Of a DNA stretch of 64,000 nucleotides, positions 36,085 through 44,642 are shown one piece after another. How positions within the stretch are numbered: the first letter of the stretch is position 1; the number at the start of each line of letters is the position of its first letter. Below the pieces are notes generated by a model. That model did no database searches. It was not told where the DNA came from and worked only from the letters and a program-made list of their open reading frames with translations. The DNA comes from Bacteroides fragilis. GTDB taxonomy: Bacteria; Bacteroidota; Bacteroidia; Bacteroidales; DTGW01. The stretch lies in NCBI GenBank assembly GCA_945889005.1, contig CAMDBI010000006.1, positions 60,183 to 124,182 of the forward strand. The letters run 5' to 3'. Position numbers and translations under genes: made by a program.

Positions 36085-37950
36085 ATGGCAACTTATTTAC
36101 AAATTGAAAATTTATCGAAATCGTTTGGAACAACAGAATTGTTAAACAATGTTAGTTTTCAATTGGTCAAAGGTCAAAAAATTGCGCTCATTGCCAAAAA
36201 TGGCACTGGCAAAACAAGCCTTTTCAACATACTTTATGGTAAAGATACAGCAGATAGTGGCAAAATTACCTTTCATGAAGAAATACATATAGGATTTTTG
36301 GAGCAAGACCCTCCATTCGACTCTCAAAAGACTATACTAGAGCAAGTATTTAGCGGCAATGGCCGATTATTGGAAATAGTAGCCCGCTACGAAGCTGCAC
36401 TCCTTAGCCACGATCCAAAGGCTCTTGAACTGTCGATGGAAGAAATGGACACCCACCAGGCATGGAACTACGAATCGACCATTAAACAAATATTGAGTAA
36501 ACTTAAGCTTGTCAATCTCGACCAATTAATGTCGCAACTATCGGGTGGTCAGCGCAAAAGAGTAGCCTTGGCATCGGTTTTAATTAACAATCCAGAGCTT
36601 CTTATTCTCGACGAACCCACCAATCACCTCGATCTCGATATGATAGAATGGCTCGAAGAATATTTGTCAGACCCAGGAATTACTCTTTTAACGGTAACTC
36701 ACGATCGTTATTTTCTCGATAGAGTGTGCAACCAAATACTCGAAATCGACAATAAGAAAATTTATAACTATAATGGTAATTTCGAATACTATCTCGAAAA
36801 AAAAGCCGAAAAAACGGAATCGGAAACCCAATCGGTAGAGAAAGCAAAAAACTTGATGCGCAAAGAGCTCGATTGGATAAGACGACAGCCCAAAGCACGC
36901 GGAACAAAAGCAAAATACCGGGTCGATGCCTTCGACGATTTGAAAATGAAAGCCGAAAGTCGAAAAACCGACAGACAGGTAAAACTACAAACTCAGGGAT
37001 CGCGAATGGGCTCAAAAATTGTAGATATCGACAATATTAGCATGTCTTTTGCCGAATTGAAATTAATATCTGATTTTTCATATAAATTTGCCCGATTCGA
37101 AAAGGTCGGTATCGTTGGGGCAAATGGCACAGGCAAATCGACCTTTTTAAATTTAATCACTCAAAAATTAAAACCAAGTAAAGGAAATATTGAAATTGGC
37201 GAAACCATCAAAATTGGTTATTATTCGCAACTAGGTATAGAGTTTGACGATAATATTAAAGTAATTGAAGCTGCACAAAACATTGCCGATGAAGTGAAAA
37301 TCTCAGATGGCCAATCGATAAACACATCTCAGTTCTTAAATAGGTTCTTGTTTCCTCCCGACAAACAATACGATTATGTGTATAAATTGAGTGGTGGCGA
37401 AAAACGAAGACTTTATTTAGCAACCATTTTGATGCAAAACCCAAATTTTCTGATTCTCGATGAACCTACAAACGACCTGGACATTGTAACACTTTGTGTT
37501 CTCGAAGAATATCTCGACGAATTTGATGGTTGTGTCCTTATTGTATCACACGACCGCTATTTTATGGACAAAATAGTTGACCATTTATTTGTTTTCGAGG
37601 GAAATGGAATAATAAAAGATTTTCCTGGTAATTATTCGGAATATCGAAGCTATATCGAATTCCAAAACTCGAAAGAAACTGAAAAAGTAAAAAAAGAAGA
37701 ACCTATAAAAAAACAAAGCAATACACCTGCCGAAAAACGTAAACTCAGTTTTAAAGAACAAAGAGAATTCGATCAATTAACCACAGAAATTGAGAAACTT
37801 GAAAATGAGAAAAAGGAATTAGAAATTGCAATTTGTAGCAATAACTTGCAACATGAGCAACTCATTGAAAAAAGCCATCGGATTTCTCAAATAATTGAGT
37901 TAATTGACAAAAAAACTGAACGGTGGCTCGAATTAAGTGAAATGGCATAA
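36085..37950 (+). CDS. ABC-F family ATPase (Uup-like)
   Basis: A 621-residue protein with two ABC ATPase domains and no membrane helices. The first has Walker A AKNGTGKTS and signature LSGGQRKRVAL, the second GANGTGKSTF and LSGGEKRRLYL. Both Walker B segments read LLILDEPTNHLD or FLILDEPTNDLD. The linker region carries the PKARGTKAKYRVD segment. Residues about 555-621 form a predicted coiled coil (KEQREFDQLTTEIEKLE), which places it nearer Uup than EttA. ABC-F proteins act on ribosomes, or for Uup also in transposon excision. It begins 20 bases after the T9SS operon terminator. Confidence 0.92.
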   Translation: MATYLQIENLSKSFGTTELLNNVSFQLVKGQKIALIAKNGTGKTSLFNILYGKDTADSGKITFHEEIHIGFLEQDPPFDSQKTILEQVFSGNGRLLEIVARYEAALLSHDPKALELSMEEMDTHQAWNYESTIKQILSKLKLVNLDQLMSQLSGGQRKRVALASVLINNPELLILDEPTNHLDLDMIEWLEEYLSDPGITLLTVTHDRYFLDRVCNQILEIDNKKIYNYNGNFEYYLEKKAEKTESETQSVEKAKNLMRKELDWIRRQPKARGTKAKYRVDAFDDLKMKAESRKTDRQVKLQTQGSRMGSKIVDIDNISMSFAELKLISDFSYKFARFEKVGIVGANGTGKSTFLNLITQKLKPSKGNIEIGETIKIGYYSQLGIEFDDNIKVIEAAQNIADEVKISDGQSINTSQFLNRFLFPPDKQYDYVYKLSGGEKRRLYLATILMQNPNFLILDEPTNDLDIVTLCVLEEYLDEFDGCVLIVSHDRYFMDKIVDHLFVFEGNGIIKDFPGNYSEYRSYIEFQNSKETEKVKKEEPIKKQSNTPAEKRKLSFKEQREFDQLTTEIEKLENEKKELEIAICSNNLQHEQLIEKSHRISQIIELIDKKTERWLELSEMA

Positions 37951-38009
37951 TTATTTTTATTACATTTCGCCCAAAATATTTAATTCTTATGTTTTAAAAA
38001 AAATAGCAG

Positions 38010-38912
38010 ATGAAACAAATATACTTTTTTTCACTATTCATATTATTTTTTTGCGTTAAACAAGGGCTATGGGCTCAAAATCAACTATTGCCCGATTTCT
38101 ATTATACACCCTATGAAAACGAAATCTCAGCTCTTTCAAACAAGCAGTCGAACAATGAATGGCTATTGTTTCTTAACAACTGGAAAGCCTTCGAAGGAAA
38201 CTCATTGAACGAAATAGGTCAATCGTTTTTTAAAAAAGAATATGACGATAGCAATTGGAAAATTCAGAAGCTACCCGATTCAACAGCAAAACCAAAAAGT
38301 AAAATACTCTTTTATCGAAAATTCGTGCCAATTCCCGAAATATTCTATGGGAGAGAGATTTTTTTGAACATCGACGATACCACCGATTTATTTTCTATTT
38401 GGATAAACGGTAAACAAGCCTATAAAAAGACTTCTAACTCTCATATCTTAACAAATATAACTTCTGTGGTTAAATTTGGAGGAATGAACTTAATTAATAT
38501 TGTATATAAAAATGACAAAAATCCAACATTGGGTCTTTGCCGAGCTGTTAGGCTCTACAGTCTTTCGCCTGTATATGTCAAAAATTTCTCATTCTCGAAT
38601 TCAATAGTCAATAACAATGAAATTACTATCTCTGGCATTGTTCAAATAGTAAATACACACATTAAAGAAAAAACAAAAGTAAATTTAGGTATAAGCATTT
38701 ATACTTTATCTGGAAAAAACATTTATCAAAACAATCGTATTGCAAATTATTCGATAAAACAAAGTATTCTAAAAGATTGTGAAATAAATTTTTCGATTAT
38801 GAACGATACCATTCTTCAAAAAAAAGAAAATTTAAAAATATTATTGACTATCAACGACTTGGTTGGCAATAAGTTGGTGTTGTCATCCGAATTAAAACTA
38901 TTTCAAAAGTAA
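38010..38912 (+). CDS. Secreted protein with GH2-like galactose-binding domain, function unknown
   Basis: A 300-residue protein with a signal peptide (residues 1-22, ending LWAQ). Residues about 50-190 resemble the sugar-binding jelly-roll of family-2 glycosidases: DDSNWKIQKLPDS, ILFYRKFVPIP, INIDDTTDLFSIWING and NLINIVYKN. Residues about 195-300 look like one further immunoglobulin-like beta domain. No catalytic domain follows, so it is probably a binding or structural protein. Alternatively it is the N-terminal part of a former enzyme. No neighbour explains its role. Confidence 0.65.
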   Translation: MKQIYFFSLFILFFCVKQGLWAQNQLLPDFYYTPYENEISALSNKQSNNEWLLFLNNWKAFEGNSLNEIGQSFFKKEYDDSNWKIQKLPDSTAKPKSKILFYRKFVPIPEIFYGREIFLNIDDTTDLFSIWINGKQAYKKTSNSHILTNITSVVKFGGMNLINIVYKNDKNPTLGLCRAVRLYSLSPVYVKNFSFSNSIVNNNEITISGIVQIVNTHIKEKTKVNLGISIYTLSGKNIYQNNRIANYSIKQSILKDCEINFSIMNDTILQKKENLKILLTINDLVGNKLVLSSELKLFQK

Positions 38913-38977
38913 GTTTTTAATTTTGCAATTCCCAAATGCTGTTTTAACTTAGCCGTTCAATTTAAAAAAGAATAACT

Positions 38978-39640
38978 ATGATGGAATTTTTTCAAACATT
39001 TGCCGATTGGTATATGGGTCACATGAATTATTTTACCATAACGCTTTTGATGACAATTGAAAGTTCATTTATACCTTTTCCTTCCGAAATAGTAATACCG
39101 CCCGCAGCCTGGAAAGCTGCTGCCGGAGGACTAAATATTTATTTGGTGGTTTTTTTCGCCACTATAGGAGCCCTAATTGGAGCAATTATCAATTATTATC
39201 TTGCTCTTTGGCTGGGAAGAACTATAGTTTACCGATTTGTAGAAACAAAAATTGGGAAAATGTGTTTGTTAAATAAAAATAAAATCGAACATGCCGAAGC
39301 TTATTTTGTTCGCCATGGACGAAGTTCTACTTTTATTGGTCGTTTGGTTCCAGCAGTACGTCAACTCATCTCGATTCCGGCTGGTTTAGCCCGTATGAAT
39401 CTCAAACACTTTATAATATTTACAGCTTTGGGATCGACAATTTGGCATGCTATTCTTGCTTTTTTAACTTTGTATGTATTCCATTTGGCTCCTATTTCCC
39501 TTCAAAAAGAAACCATTGACTTTCATGAACTTTCAATACTAATGAAACCATACATGAAAGAACTCTCTTATGGCTTTTTGCTTGTAGGAGTTCTATTTGT
39601 CGTTTATTTGATAATTGTATTTTTAAAAAAGCGTCGATAA
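38978..39640 (+). CDS. DedA family membrane protein
   Basis: A 220-residue protein of the DedA/VTT family with about five membrane helices. Family segments are visible: ESSFIPFPSEIV near residue 28, the re-entrant region GALIGAIINYYLALWLGR, then FVRHGRSSTFIGRLVPAVRQLISIPAG with the conserved Arg residues, and a final C-terminal helix. DedA proteins are proposed proton-dependent flippases, including for undecaprenyl phosphate and phospholipids. Two adjacent ATGs (38978 and 38981) are equally possible starts. Confidence 0.9.
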   Translation: MMEFFQTFADWYMGHMNYFTITLLMTIESSFIPFPSEIVIPPAAWKAAAGGLNIYLVVFFATIGALIGAIINYYLALWLGRTIVYRFVETKIGKMCLLNKNKIEHAEAYFVRHGRSSTFIGRLVPAVRQLISIPAGLARMNLKHFIIFTALGSTIWHAILAFLTLYVFHLAPISLQKETIDFHELSILMKPYMKELSYGFLLVGVLFVVYLIIVFLKKRR

Positions 39641-39762
39641 GTATCATAAAAACATTGCCGGCTTTACAAATCATTACTCTATCACTTTCTTAGAACTATT
39701 CTGAATTAGTTTTTTGCGTGAAAAAAATAACAGATCGCTTTTTAGTAATCGCGATAAATTTA

Positions 39763-39770
39763 TAAATTTG
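39763..39770 (+). promoter_or_regulatory. Probable -7 box (TAAATTTG) upstream of the CoA-transferase gene
   Basis: TAAATTTG fits TAnnTTTG 40 bases before the ATG at 39811 and precedes the in-frame TTG at 39799. The more conserved ATG is preferred as start. Confidence 0.42.
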
Positions 39771-39810
39771 CAAACTTAATTAGGTATTCATTTATAAATT
39801 GAAACATAAT

Positions 39811-41133
39811 ATGCAGTTTAGTTACAAGGCCGTATCGGCAGCAGAAGCAGTGAAGGTGATAAAAAGCGGTGATCATGTACATTTGAGTAGTGTAGCAAGT
39901 GCACCCCAATGTTTGATAGATGCCATGTGCGACAGAGGAAGAGCAGGAGAACTTCGCGATGTACACATTCATCATTTACATACCGAAGGTTGTGCGCCTT
40001 ATGTTGAACCTCAGTTCGAAGGCATTTTTCAACACGATGCATTCTTTGTAGGAGGTAATGTTCGAAAATCGGTTCAGGCAGGATATGCAGATTATATTCC
40101 GGTATTTTTAGGAGAAACACAACGTTTATATCGCGATGGTTATTTGCCATGTAATGTAGCCATGATTCAGGTTTGTCCGCCCGATGCTCATGGATATGTG
40201 TCGCTTGGAACATCTGTAGATGCAACTCTTGCAGCTGTCGAATGTGCCGAACATGTTATTGCTATGGTAAATAAAAATGTTCCTCGTGCGCTTGGCGATG
40301 CCATGATTCCTATGAGCATGATCGATATCTTTGTAGAAGATAATACAGAACTTGAACCAGCACATTTTACAGCACCCGACGAAATTGAAATAGCAATAGG
40401 AAAACATTGTGCTGCACTTGTCGATGATGGAGCTTGTTTACAAATGGGTATTGGTGCAATTCCAAATGCGGTTTTGGCACAATTGGGTAATCACAAAAAT
40501 CTTGGCATTCATACCGAAATGTTTGCCGATGGTGTACTTCCTTTGGTTGAAAAAGGTGTTATCAACGGCAGTCAGAAAGTAATTGACCGTGGCAAAATGG
40601 TAGCAACTTTCCTCATGGGTTCGCAAAAAGTATACGACTTTATTCACAACAATCCACAAGTTCTTATGATGGACGTAGGTTACACCAACGATCCATTTAT
40701 CATTTCAAGAAATACAAAAGTAACAGCCATTAACTCTGCTCTGCAAATTGATTTAACCGGCCAGGTTTGTGCCGATTCGTTAGGTACAAAATTCTACTCG
40801 GGCGTTGGTGGACAGGTAGATTTTGTTTATGGAGCATCGCGTTCAAAAGGTGGAAAAACAATTATTGCTATGCCATCGGTAACCGATAAAGGTATTTCGA
40901 AAATTGCCCCTACCCTCTTGAGTGGTGCTGGTGTTGTTACTACACGTTTTCATATTCATTGGTTCTGTACCGAATATGGTGCTGTAAACCTTTATGGAAA
41001 AACACTTCAAGAACGTGCGAAATTACTCATCAGCATTTCTCACCCTAACCACCGCGAAGCATTAGATAAAGCTGCTTTCGAACGATTTGGATCTCATTTT
41101 CATTATGTGAAACAAGTATCGATGCAAAACTAG
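39811..41133 (+). CDS. Acetyl-CoA hydrolase/transferase family protein (4-hydroxybutyrate or butyrate CoA-transferase type)
   Basis: A 440-residue class I CoA-transferase of the AcH/Cat family. It has the N-terminal domain (AVKVIKSGDHVHLSSVASAPQ), the LGIHTEMFADGVLPL segment holding the probable catalytic Glu that forms the glutamyl-CoA intermediate, and GVGGQVDFVYGASRSKGGKTI with ALPS-like MPSVTD. Members move CoA between acetate and 4-hydroxybutyrate, butyrate, succinate or propionate. The exact acyl group cannot be read from sequence. The gene is monocistronic, with its own promoter box and a long terminator. Confidence 0.9.
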   Translation: MQFSYKAVSAAEAVKVIKSGDHVHLSSVASAPQCLIDAMCDRGRAGELRDVHIHHLHTEGCAPYVEPQFEGIFQHDAFFVGGNVRKSVQAGYADYIPVFLGETQRLYRDGYLPCNVAMIQVCPPDAHGYVSLGTSVDATLAAVECAEHVIAMVNKNVPRALGDAMIPMSMIDIFVEDNTELEPAHFTAPDEIEIAIGKHCAALVDDGACLQMGIGAIPNAVLAQLGNHKNLGIHTEMFADGVLPLVEKGVINGSQKVIDRGKMVATFLMGSQKVYDFIHNNPQVLMMDVGYTNDPFIISRNTKVTAINSALQIDLTGQVCADSLGTKFYSGVGGQVDFVYGASRSKGGKTIIAMPSVTDKGISKIAPTLLSGAGVVTTRFHIHWFCTEYGAVNLYGKTLQERAKLLISISHPNHREALDKAAFERFGSHFHYVKQVSMQN

Positions 41134-41198
41134 GCATACTTAAAAAAACTAACAGACTTTAGTTTTTCTACTTTGTCTTTTGTATAAATTTAAATATC

Positions 41199-41240
41199 AA
41201 AAAGGGTCATTCATCGTCTTTCGATGAATTGACCCTTTTC
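41199..41240 (+). terminator. Long hairpin terminator after CoA-transferase gene
   Basis: AAAAGGGTCATTCATCG pairs with CGATGAATTGACCCTTTT (one mismatch) around a TCTTT loop, 65 bases after the stop. The flanking A and T runs make it usable in both directions. Confidence 0.85.
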
Positions 41241-41330
41241 TGCATTAAATAAATGTAAACTTTTAATGCTCGGGGATGTTTCATTGATTGTTTTTTTAAC
41301 TTTACACATTATTTAAGAACAGATTATTAT

Positions 41331-42506
41331 ATGGATTTTAGCACTTTACATCCCTACACTCCAAAGATGGAATATAGAAGATTTGGCAAGACAAATAAGA
41401 AATTGAGTGTTATTACTTTAGGAGGCATGCGCTACAAACATGGTTGGGACGAACCCCGCGATATAGTTCCAGACGATACCCTCGAACAATGTCGCGATAC
41501 GGTTGAGAAATCGTTGAGACTTGGTATCAACCATATTGAAACAGCTTATGGATACAAGAAAAGCGAACATACTTATGGTATTGTACTCAACGATATATTG
41601 AAAATTAAGCGAGAGAGCTATTTCCTAATGACAAAAGGAGCTCCTCAAACAGCCGCTGAGACCCGTCAAATGGTCGAAGGTCAACTTAAAGCTCTTAAAA
41701 CAAATTATATAGATTTCTATGCCTGGCATGGAATTAACAACTTGGAAAAATACAATGTTTCATGTGCTAAAGATGGTCCTGTTGAAGAGCTTTTAAAAAT
41801 GAAGAGCGAAGGAATTGTTAAACATGTTGGATTTAGCACACATGCTCCTTACGAAATAATCATAAAAGCTATAGAAACCGATTTGTTCGAGTTTGTGAAC
41901 CTTCATTATTACTATTTCTTTCAACGCCACAAAGGAGCAGTTGATCTAGCCCAAACCAAAGACATGGGGGTTTTTATCATTTCACCTAACGATAAAGGCG
42001 GGCAATTGGGCAATCCCCCACAAAAACTACGAGATCTTTGCCACCCACTTACCCCAATGCAGTTCAATGCACGGTTTTGTTTGAGCAACCCTGCTATTCA
42101 CACCTTGACATTCGGATTTCCGGTAACTTCTTCGTTGGACGAGGTCGATGGCATATTCCCAACATCTATTCCGCTTTCGGTTACAGATTCGGCCATAAAG
42201 CACAAACTCGACAGCCAACGCCTACTCGACCAATATACCGATTTCGATGGCTATTGCATGGCAAACGATCCATCGGGTATCAATATTCCCGAAATTATTC
42301 GATTCAGAACGATGCTCAAATGCTACGACATGAAAGACTTTGGCGTTTATCGTTACAATATGTTTCAGGAAAACGACAATTGGTTTCAGGGAGCTTTCGC
42401 AACACCCGACAAGCTCGCAAAAATAGATATGAGCAAGTGTCCGACAGGCATTCCTTTGAAGGAACTCTTATCGGAAACTCATGAAGCACTTTATAAACCG
42501 AAATAA
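41331..42506 (+). CDS. Aldo/keto reductase with vestigial ferredoxin-like C-terminus
   Basis: A 391-residue protein. Residues about 12-300 form an aldo/keto reductase barrel: YRRFGKTNKKLSVITLGG, GINHIETAYGY (the catalytic Asp position is Glu, as in the ferredoxin-fused subfamily), FLMTKGAP with the catalytic Lys, and FYAWHGIN with the His. The C-terminal 100 residues align in pattern with the Fe-S part of fused family members (GYCMANDPSGINIPEI and KCPTGIPLKELL), but most cluster Cys residues are gone. It is preceded by TAACTTTA at 41297-41304, a near match to the -7 box. Substrate unknown. Confidence 0.85.
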   Translation: MDFSTLHPYTPKMEYRRFGKTNKKLSVITLGGMRYKHGWDEPRDIVPDDTLEQCRDTVEKSLRLGINHIETAYGYKKSEHTYGIVLNDILKIKRESYFLMTKGAPQTAAETRQMVEGQLKALKTNYIDFYAWHGINNLEKYNVSCAKDGPVEELLKMKSEGIVKHVGFSTHAPYEIIIKAIETDLFEFVNLHYYYFFQRHKGAVDLAQTKDMGVFIISPNDKGGQLGNPPQKLRDLCHPLTPMQFNARFCLSNPAIHTLTFGFPVTSSLDEVDGIFPTSIPLSVTDSAIKHKLDSQRLLDQYTDFDGYCMANDPSGINIPEIIRFRTMLKCYDMKDFGVYRYNMFQENDNWFQGAFATPDKLAKIDMSKCPTGIPLKELLSETHEALYKPK

Positions 42507-42535
42507 TAATAAATTCCCAGATTATATATTTTAAC

Positions 42536-42543
42536 TACCTTTG
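42536..42543 (+). promoter_or_regulatory. Probable -7 box (TACCTTTG) upstream of phnA-like gene
   Basis: TACCTTTG matches TAnnTTTG 41 bases before the ATG at 42585. Confidence 0.45.
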
Positions 42544-42584
42544 AACTCTATTATATTATTAAGTCTCACACCTGAAACGACAAA

Positions 42585-42905
42585 ATGACTATTTGCCCCA
42601 ATTGCCAAAGCGAAAACATTTATTTTGATGGTACACTCTTTCAGTGCCCCGACTGTAACAACGAATTCAGTCCTACACTAAACGATGCTCCTATAGACTC
42701 CATAACGCGCGATAGCAATGGAACGGTACTTTCCGATGGCGATTCGGTTACTGTAATCAAAGACCTAAAAGTAAAAGGTTCTTCGATGGTAATAAAACGA
42801 GGCACAAAAGTTAAAAGTATCCGCCTAACCGAAAACCCCGACGAAGTTGATTGTAAAATTGAAGGCAGTAGCATTGTGCTAAAAACAATGTTTTTGAAAA
42901 AATAA
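42585..42905 (+). CDS. PhnA/YjdM-family zinc-ribbon protein
   Basis: A 106-residue protein. An N-terminal zinc ribbon has CPNC (residues 4-7) and CPDC (about 21-24). A small beta-barrel domain follows (about 38-106) with DSNGTVLSDGDSVTVIKDLKVKG, the PhnA/YjdM signature. Despite the name 'alkylphosphonate utilisation protein' the family has no established phosphonate role and its function is unknown. The protein is complete and of normal length. The gene stands alone, 127 bases before glyS. Confidence 0.92.
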   Translation: MTICPNCQSENIYFDGTLFQCPDCNNEFSPTLNDAPIDSITRDSNGTVLSDGDSVTVIKDLKVKGSSMVIKRGTKVKSIRLTENPDEVDCKIEGSSIVLKTMFLKK

Positions 42906-43032
42906 TAAACTCCAAATAGTTTTCGCGATAATTCAAGAAACTCAATAAATACAAGCATTAAAAATGCTTTGGTTTTTAGCAAAAAATCCATTAGGTTTGC
43001 CAATCAAAATGTGAAGTATAATAATTATAGAA

Positions 43033-44586
43033 ATGACACAGGAAGAACTATTTAAAAAGCTTATAGGACACTGTAAAGAATACGGTTTTATATTCCCTTC
43101 TTCAGAAATATACGATGGTTTGAGCGCAGTATACGATTACGGACAATATGGTGCCGAGCTCAAAAACAACATTAAAAAATATTGGTGGGACTCTATGGTT
43201 CTGCTCAACGACAATATAGTGGGTATCGATGCTGCAATATTTATGCACCCTCGTACATGGGAGGCTTCTGGTCATGTGGGAGCATTCAACGACCCTTTAA
43301 TCGACAATAAAGACTCGAAAAAACGCTACCGTGCCGATGTGCTTATTGAAGAACATGTTGCGAAAATCGAAAACAAAATAGACAAAGAAGTTGAAAAAGC
43401 AGCCAAACGATTTAGCGAATCGTTCAACAAGGAGCAATTTCTAACAACCAACGACAGAGTAGTTGGTTACCAAAACGAGATAGATGCTATTAAAAAACGC
43501 TTTGTAGCAGCATTGGAAAGTGGCGATCTGAACGAAGTAAAACAAATAATAGTCGACCTGGAAATTGTTTGTCCGGTAAGCGGCACCCGCAATTGGACCG
43601 ATGTACGACAGTTTAACCTTATGTTCGATACAAAAATGGGCTCTGTGAGCGAAGATGCCAACATTATCTATCTTCGTCCCGAAACTGCTCAAGGTATTTT
43701 TGTAAACTTTCTGAACGTACAGAAATCGGGACGCATGAAGGTTCCTTTTGGTATAGCACAAATAGGGAAAGCATTCCGTAACGAAATAGTTGCCCGTCAG
43801 TTTATATTCCGTATGCGCGAGTTTGAACAAATGGAAATGCAGTTTTTTGTAAGACCTGGAACTGAACTTGATTGGTTCGACAAATGGCGCGAGAAACGTA
43901 TGCGTTGGCACCAAAACATGGGTATTGACCCCGCAAAATATCGTTTCCACAAACACGACAAGTTGGCTCACTATGCCAATGCAGCATACGACATAGAATT
44001 CCAATTTCCATTTGGTTTCAAAGAAGTTGAAGGTATTCACTCGCGTACCAACTACGATTTGAGTCGCCATGCCGAATTCTCGGGTAAAAAAATAAGCTAT
44101 TTCGACCCCGAATTGAATGAGAGCTATACTCCTTATGTTGTTGAAACATCGATTGGTGTAGACCGTATGGTTCTATTGACATTGGCAAATGGCTATTGCG
44201 AAGAAAAAGTACAAAAAGAAGAAGGCGCAGGAGAAGAAACACGTGTGGTATTGAAAATACCAGCAGCATTGGCTCCAGTGAAATTAGCTGTATTGCCGTT
44301 GGTACGTAAAGATGGAATGCCCGAAAAGGCAGAAGAAATCGTTAAGGCCTTACGTTTCGATTTCAATTGTCAGTACGACGAAAAAGACTCTATTGGTCGT
44401 CGTTACCGCCGTCAAGATGCCATTGGAACTCCATACTGTGTTACAATTGATCATCAAACCATGCAGGATAATACCGTAACCATTCGCGAACGCGATTCGA
44501 TGAAACAGGAACGTGTTGCTATTTCGGCATTGCAGAGATATATCGGCGACAAAGTGAGTATTCGATCGCTGCTCGAAAAATTATAA
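43033..44586 (+). CDS. glyS: Glycyl-tRNA synthetase (dimeric, class II)
   Basis: A 517-residue class II aminoacyl-tRNA synthetase charging tRNA-Gly. Recognisable segments are GFIFPSSEIYDGLSAVYDYG at the N-terminus, YLRPETAQGIFVNF (motif region binding glycyl-adenylate), VPFGIAQIGKAFRNEI (motif 2) and ETSIGVDRMVL (motif 3). A C-terminal anticodon-binding domain (about 410-517) starts LAPVKLAVLPL. It is the alpha2 archaeal/eukaryotic-type enzyme and not the GlyQ/GlyS tetramer. Convergent with the hybrid kinase gene, sharing the hairpin at 44597-44642. Confidence 0.95.
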   Translation: MTQEELFKKLIGHCKEYGFIFPSSEIYDGLSAVYDYGQYGAELKNNIKKYWWDSMVLLNDNIVGIDAAIFMHPRTWEASGHVGAFNDPLIDNKDSKKRYRADVLIEEHVAKIENKIDKEVEKAAKRFSESFNKEQFLTTNDRVVGYQNEIDAIKKRFVAALESGDLNEVKQIIVDLEIVCPVSGTRNWTDVRQFNLMFDTKMGSVSEDANIIYLRPETAQGIFVNFLNVQKSGRMKVPFGIAQIGKAFRNEIVARQFIFRMREFEQMEMQFFVRPGTELDWFDKWREKRMRWHQNMGIDPAKYRFHKHDKLAHYANAAYDIEFQFPFGFKEVEGIHSRTNYDLSRHAEFSGKKISYFDPELNESYTPYVVETSIGVDRMVLLTLANGYCEEKVQKEEGAGEETRVVLKIPAALAPVKLAVLPLVRKDGMPEKAEEIVKALRFDFNCQYDEKDSIGRRYRRQDAIGTPYCVTIDHQTMQDNTVTIRERDSMKQERVAISALQRYIGDKVSIRSLLEKL

Positions 44587-44596
44587 ATAAATATTA

Positions 44597-44642
44597 TGAA
44601 ATACTTATAAGGAGATCCCAAAAGATTCTTATAAGTATTTCA
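44597..44642 (+). terminator. Inverted repeat between glyS and kinase gene, bidirectional terminator
   Basis: TGAAATACTTATAAG (44597-44611) is perfectly inverted at 44628-44642 with a 16-base loop. The right arm contains the last codons (MKYL and stop) of the kinase gene on the minus strand. T-rich sequence follows on the plus side. Confidence 0.65.

Noticed and set aside
42906..43032. Sixteen-codon frame (MLWFLAKNPLGLPIKM) just before the glycyl-tRNA synthetase gene
   Set aside because: It could be a leader peptide, but there is no attenuator-like hairpin or run of Gly codons, so chance is the better explanation.
43441..44070. 209-codon minus-strand frame inside the glycyl-tRNA synthetase gene
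   Set aside because: Antisense shadow of a conserved synthetase; no independent motif or start context.
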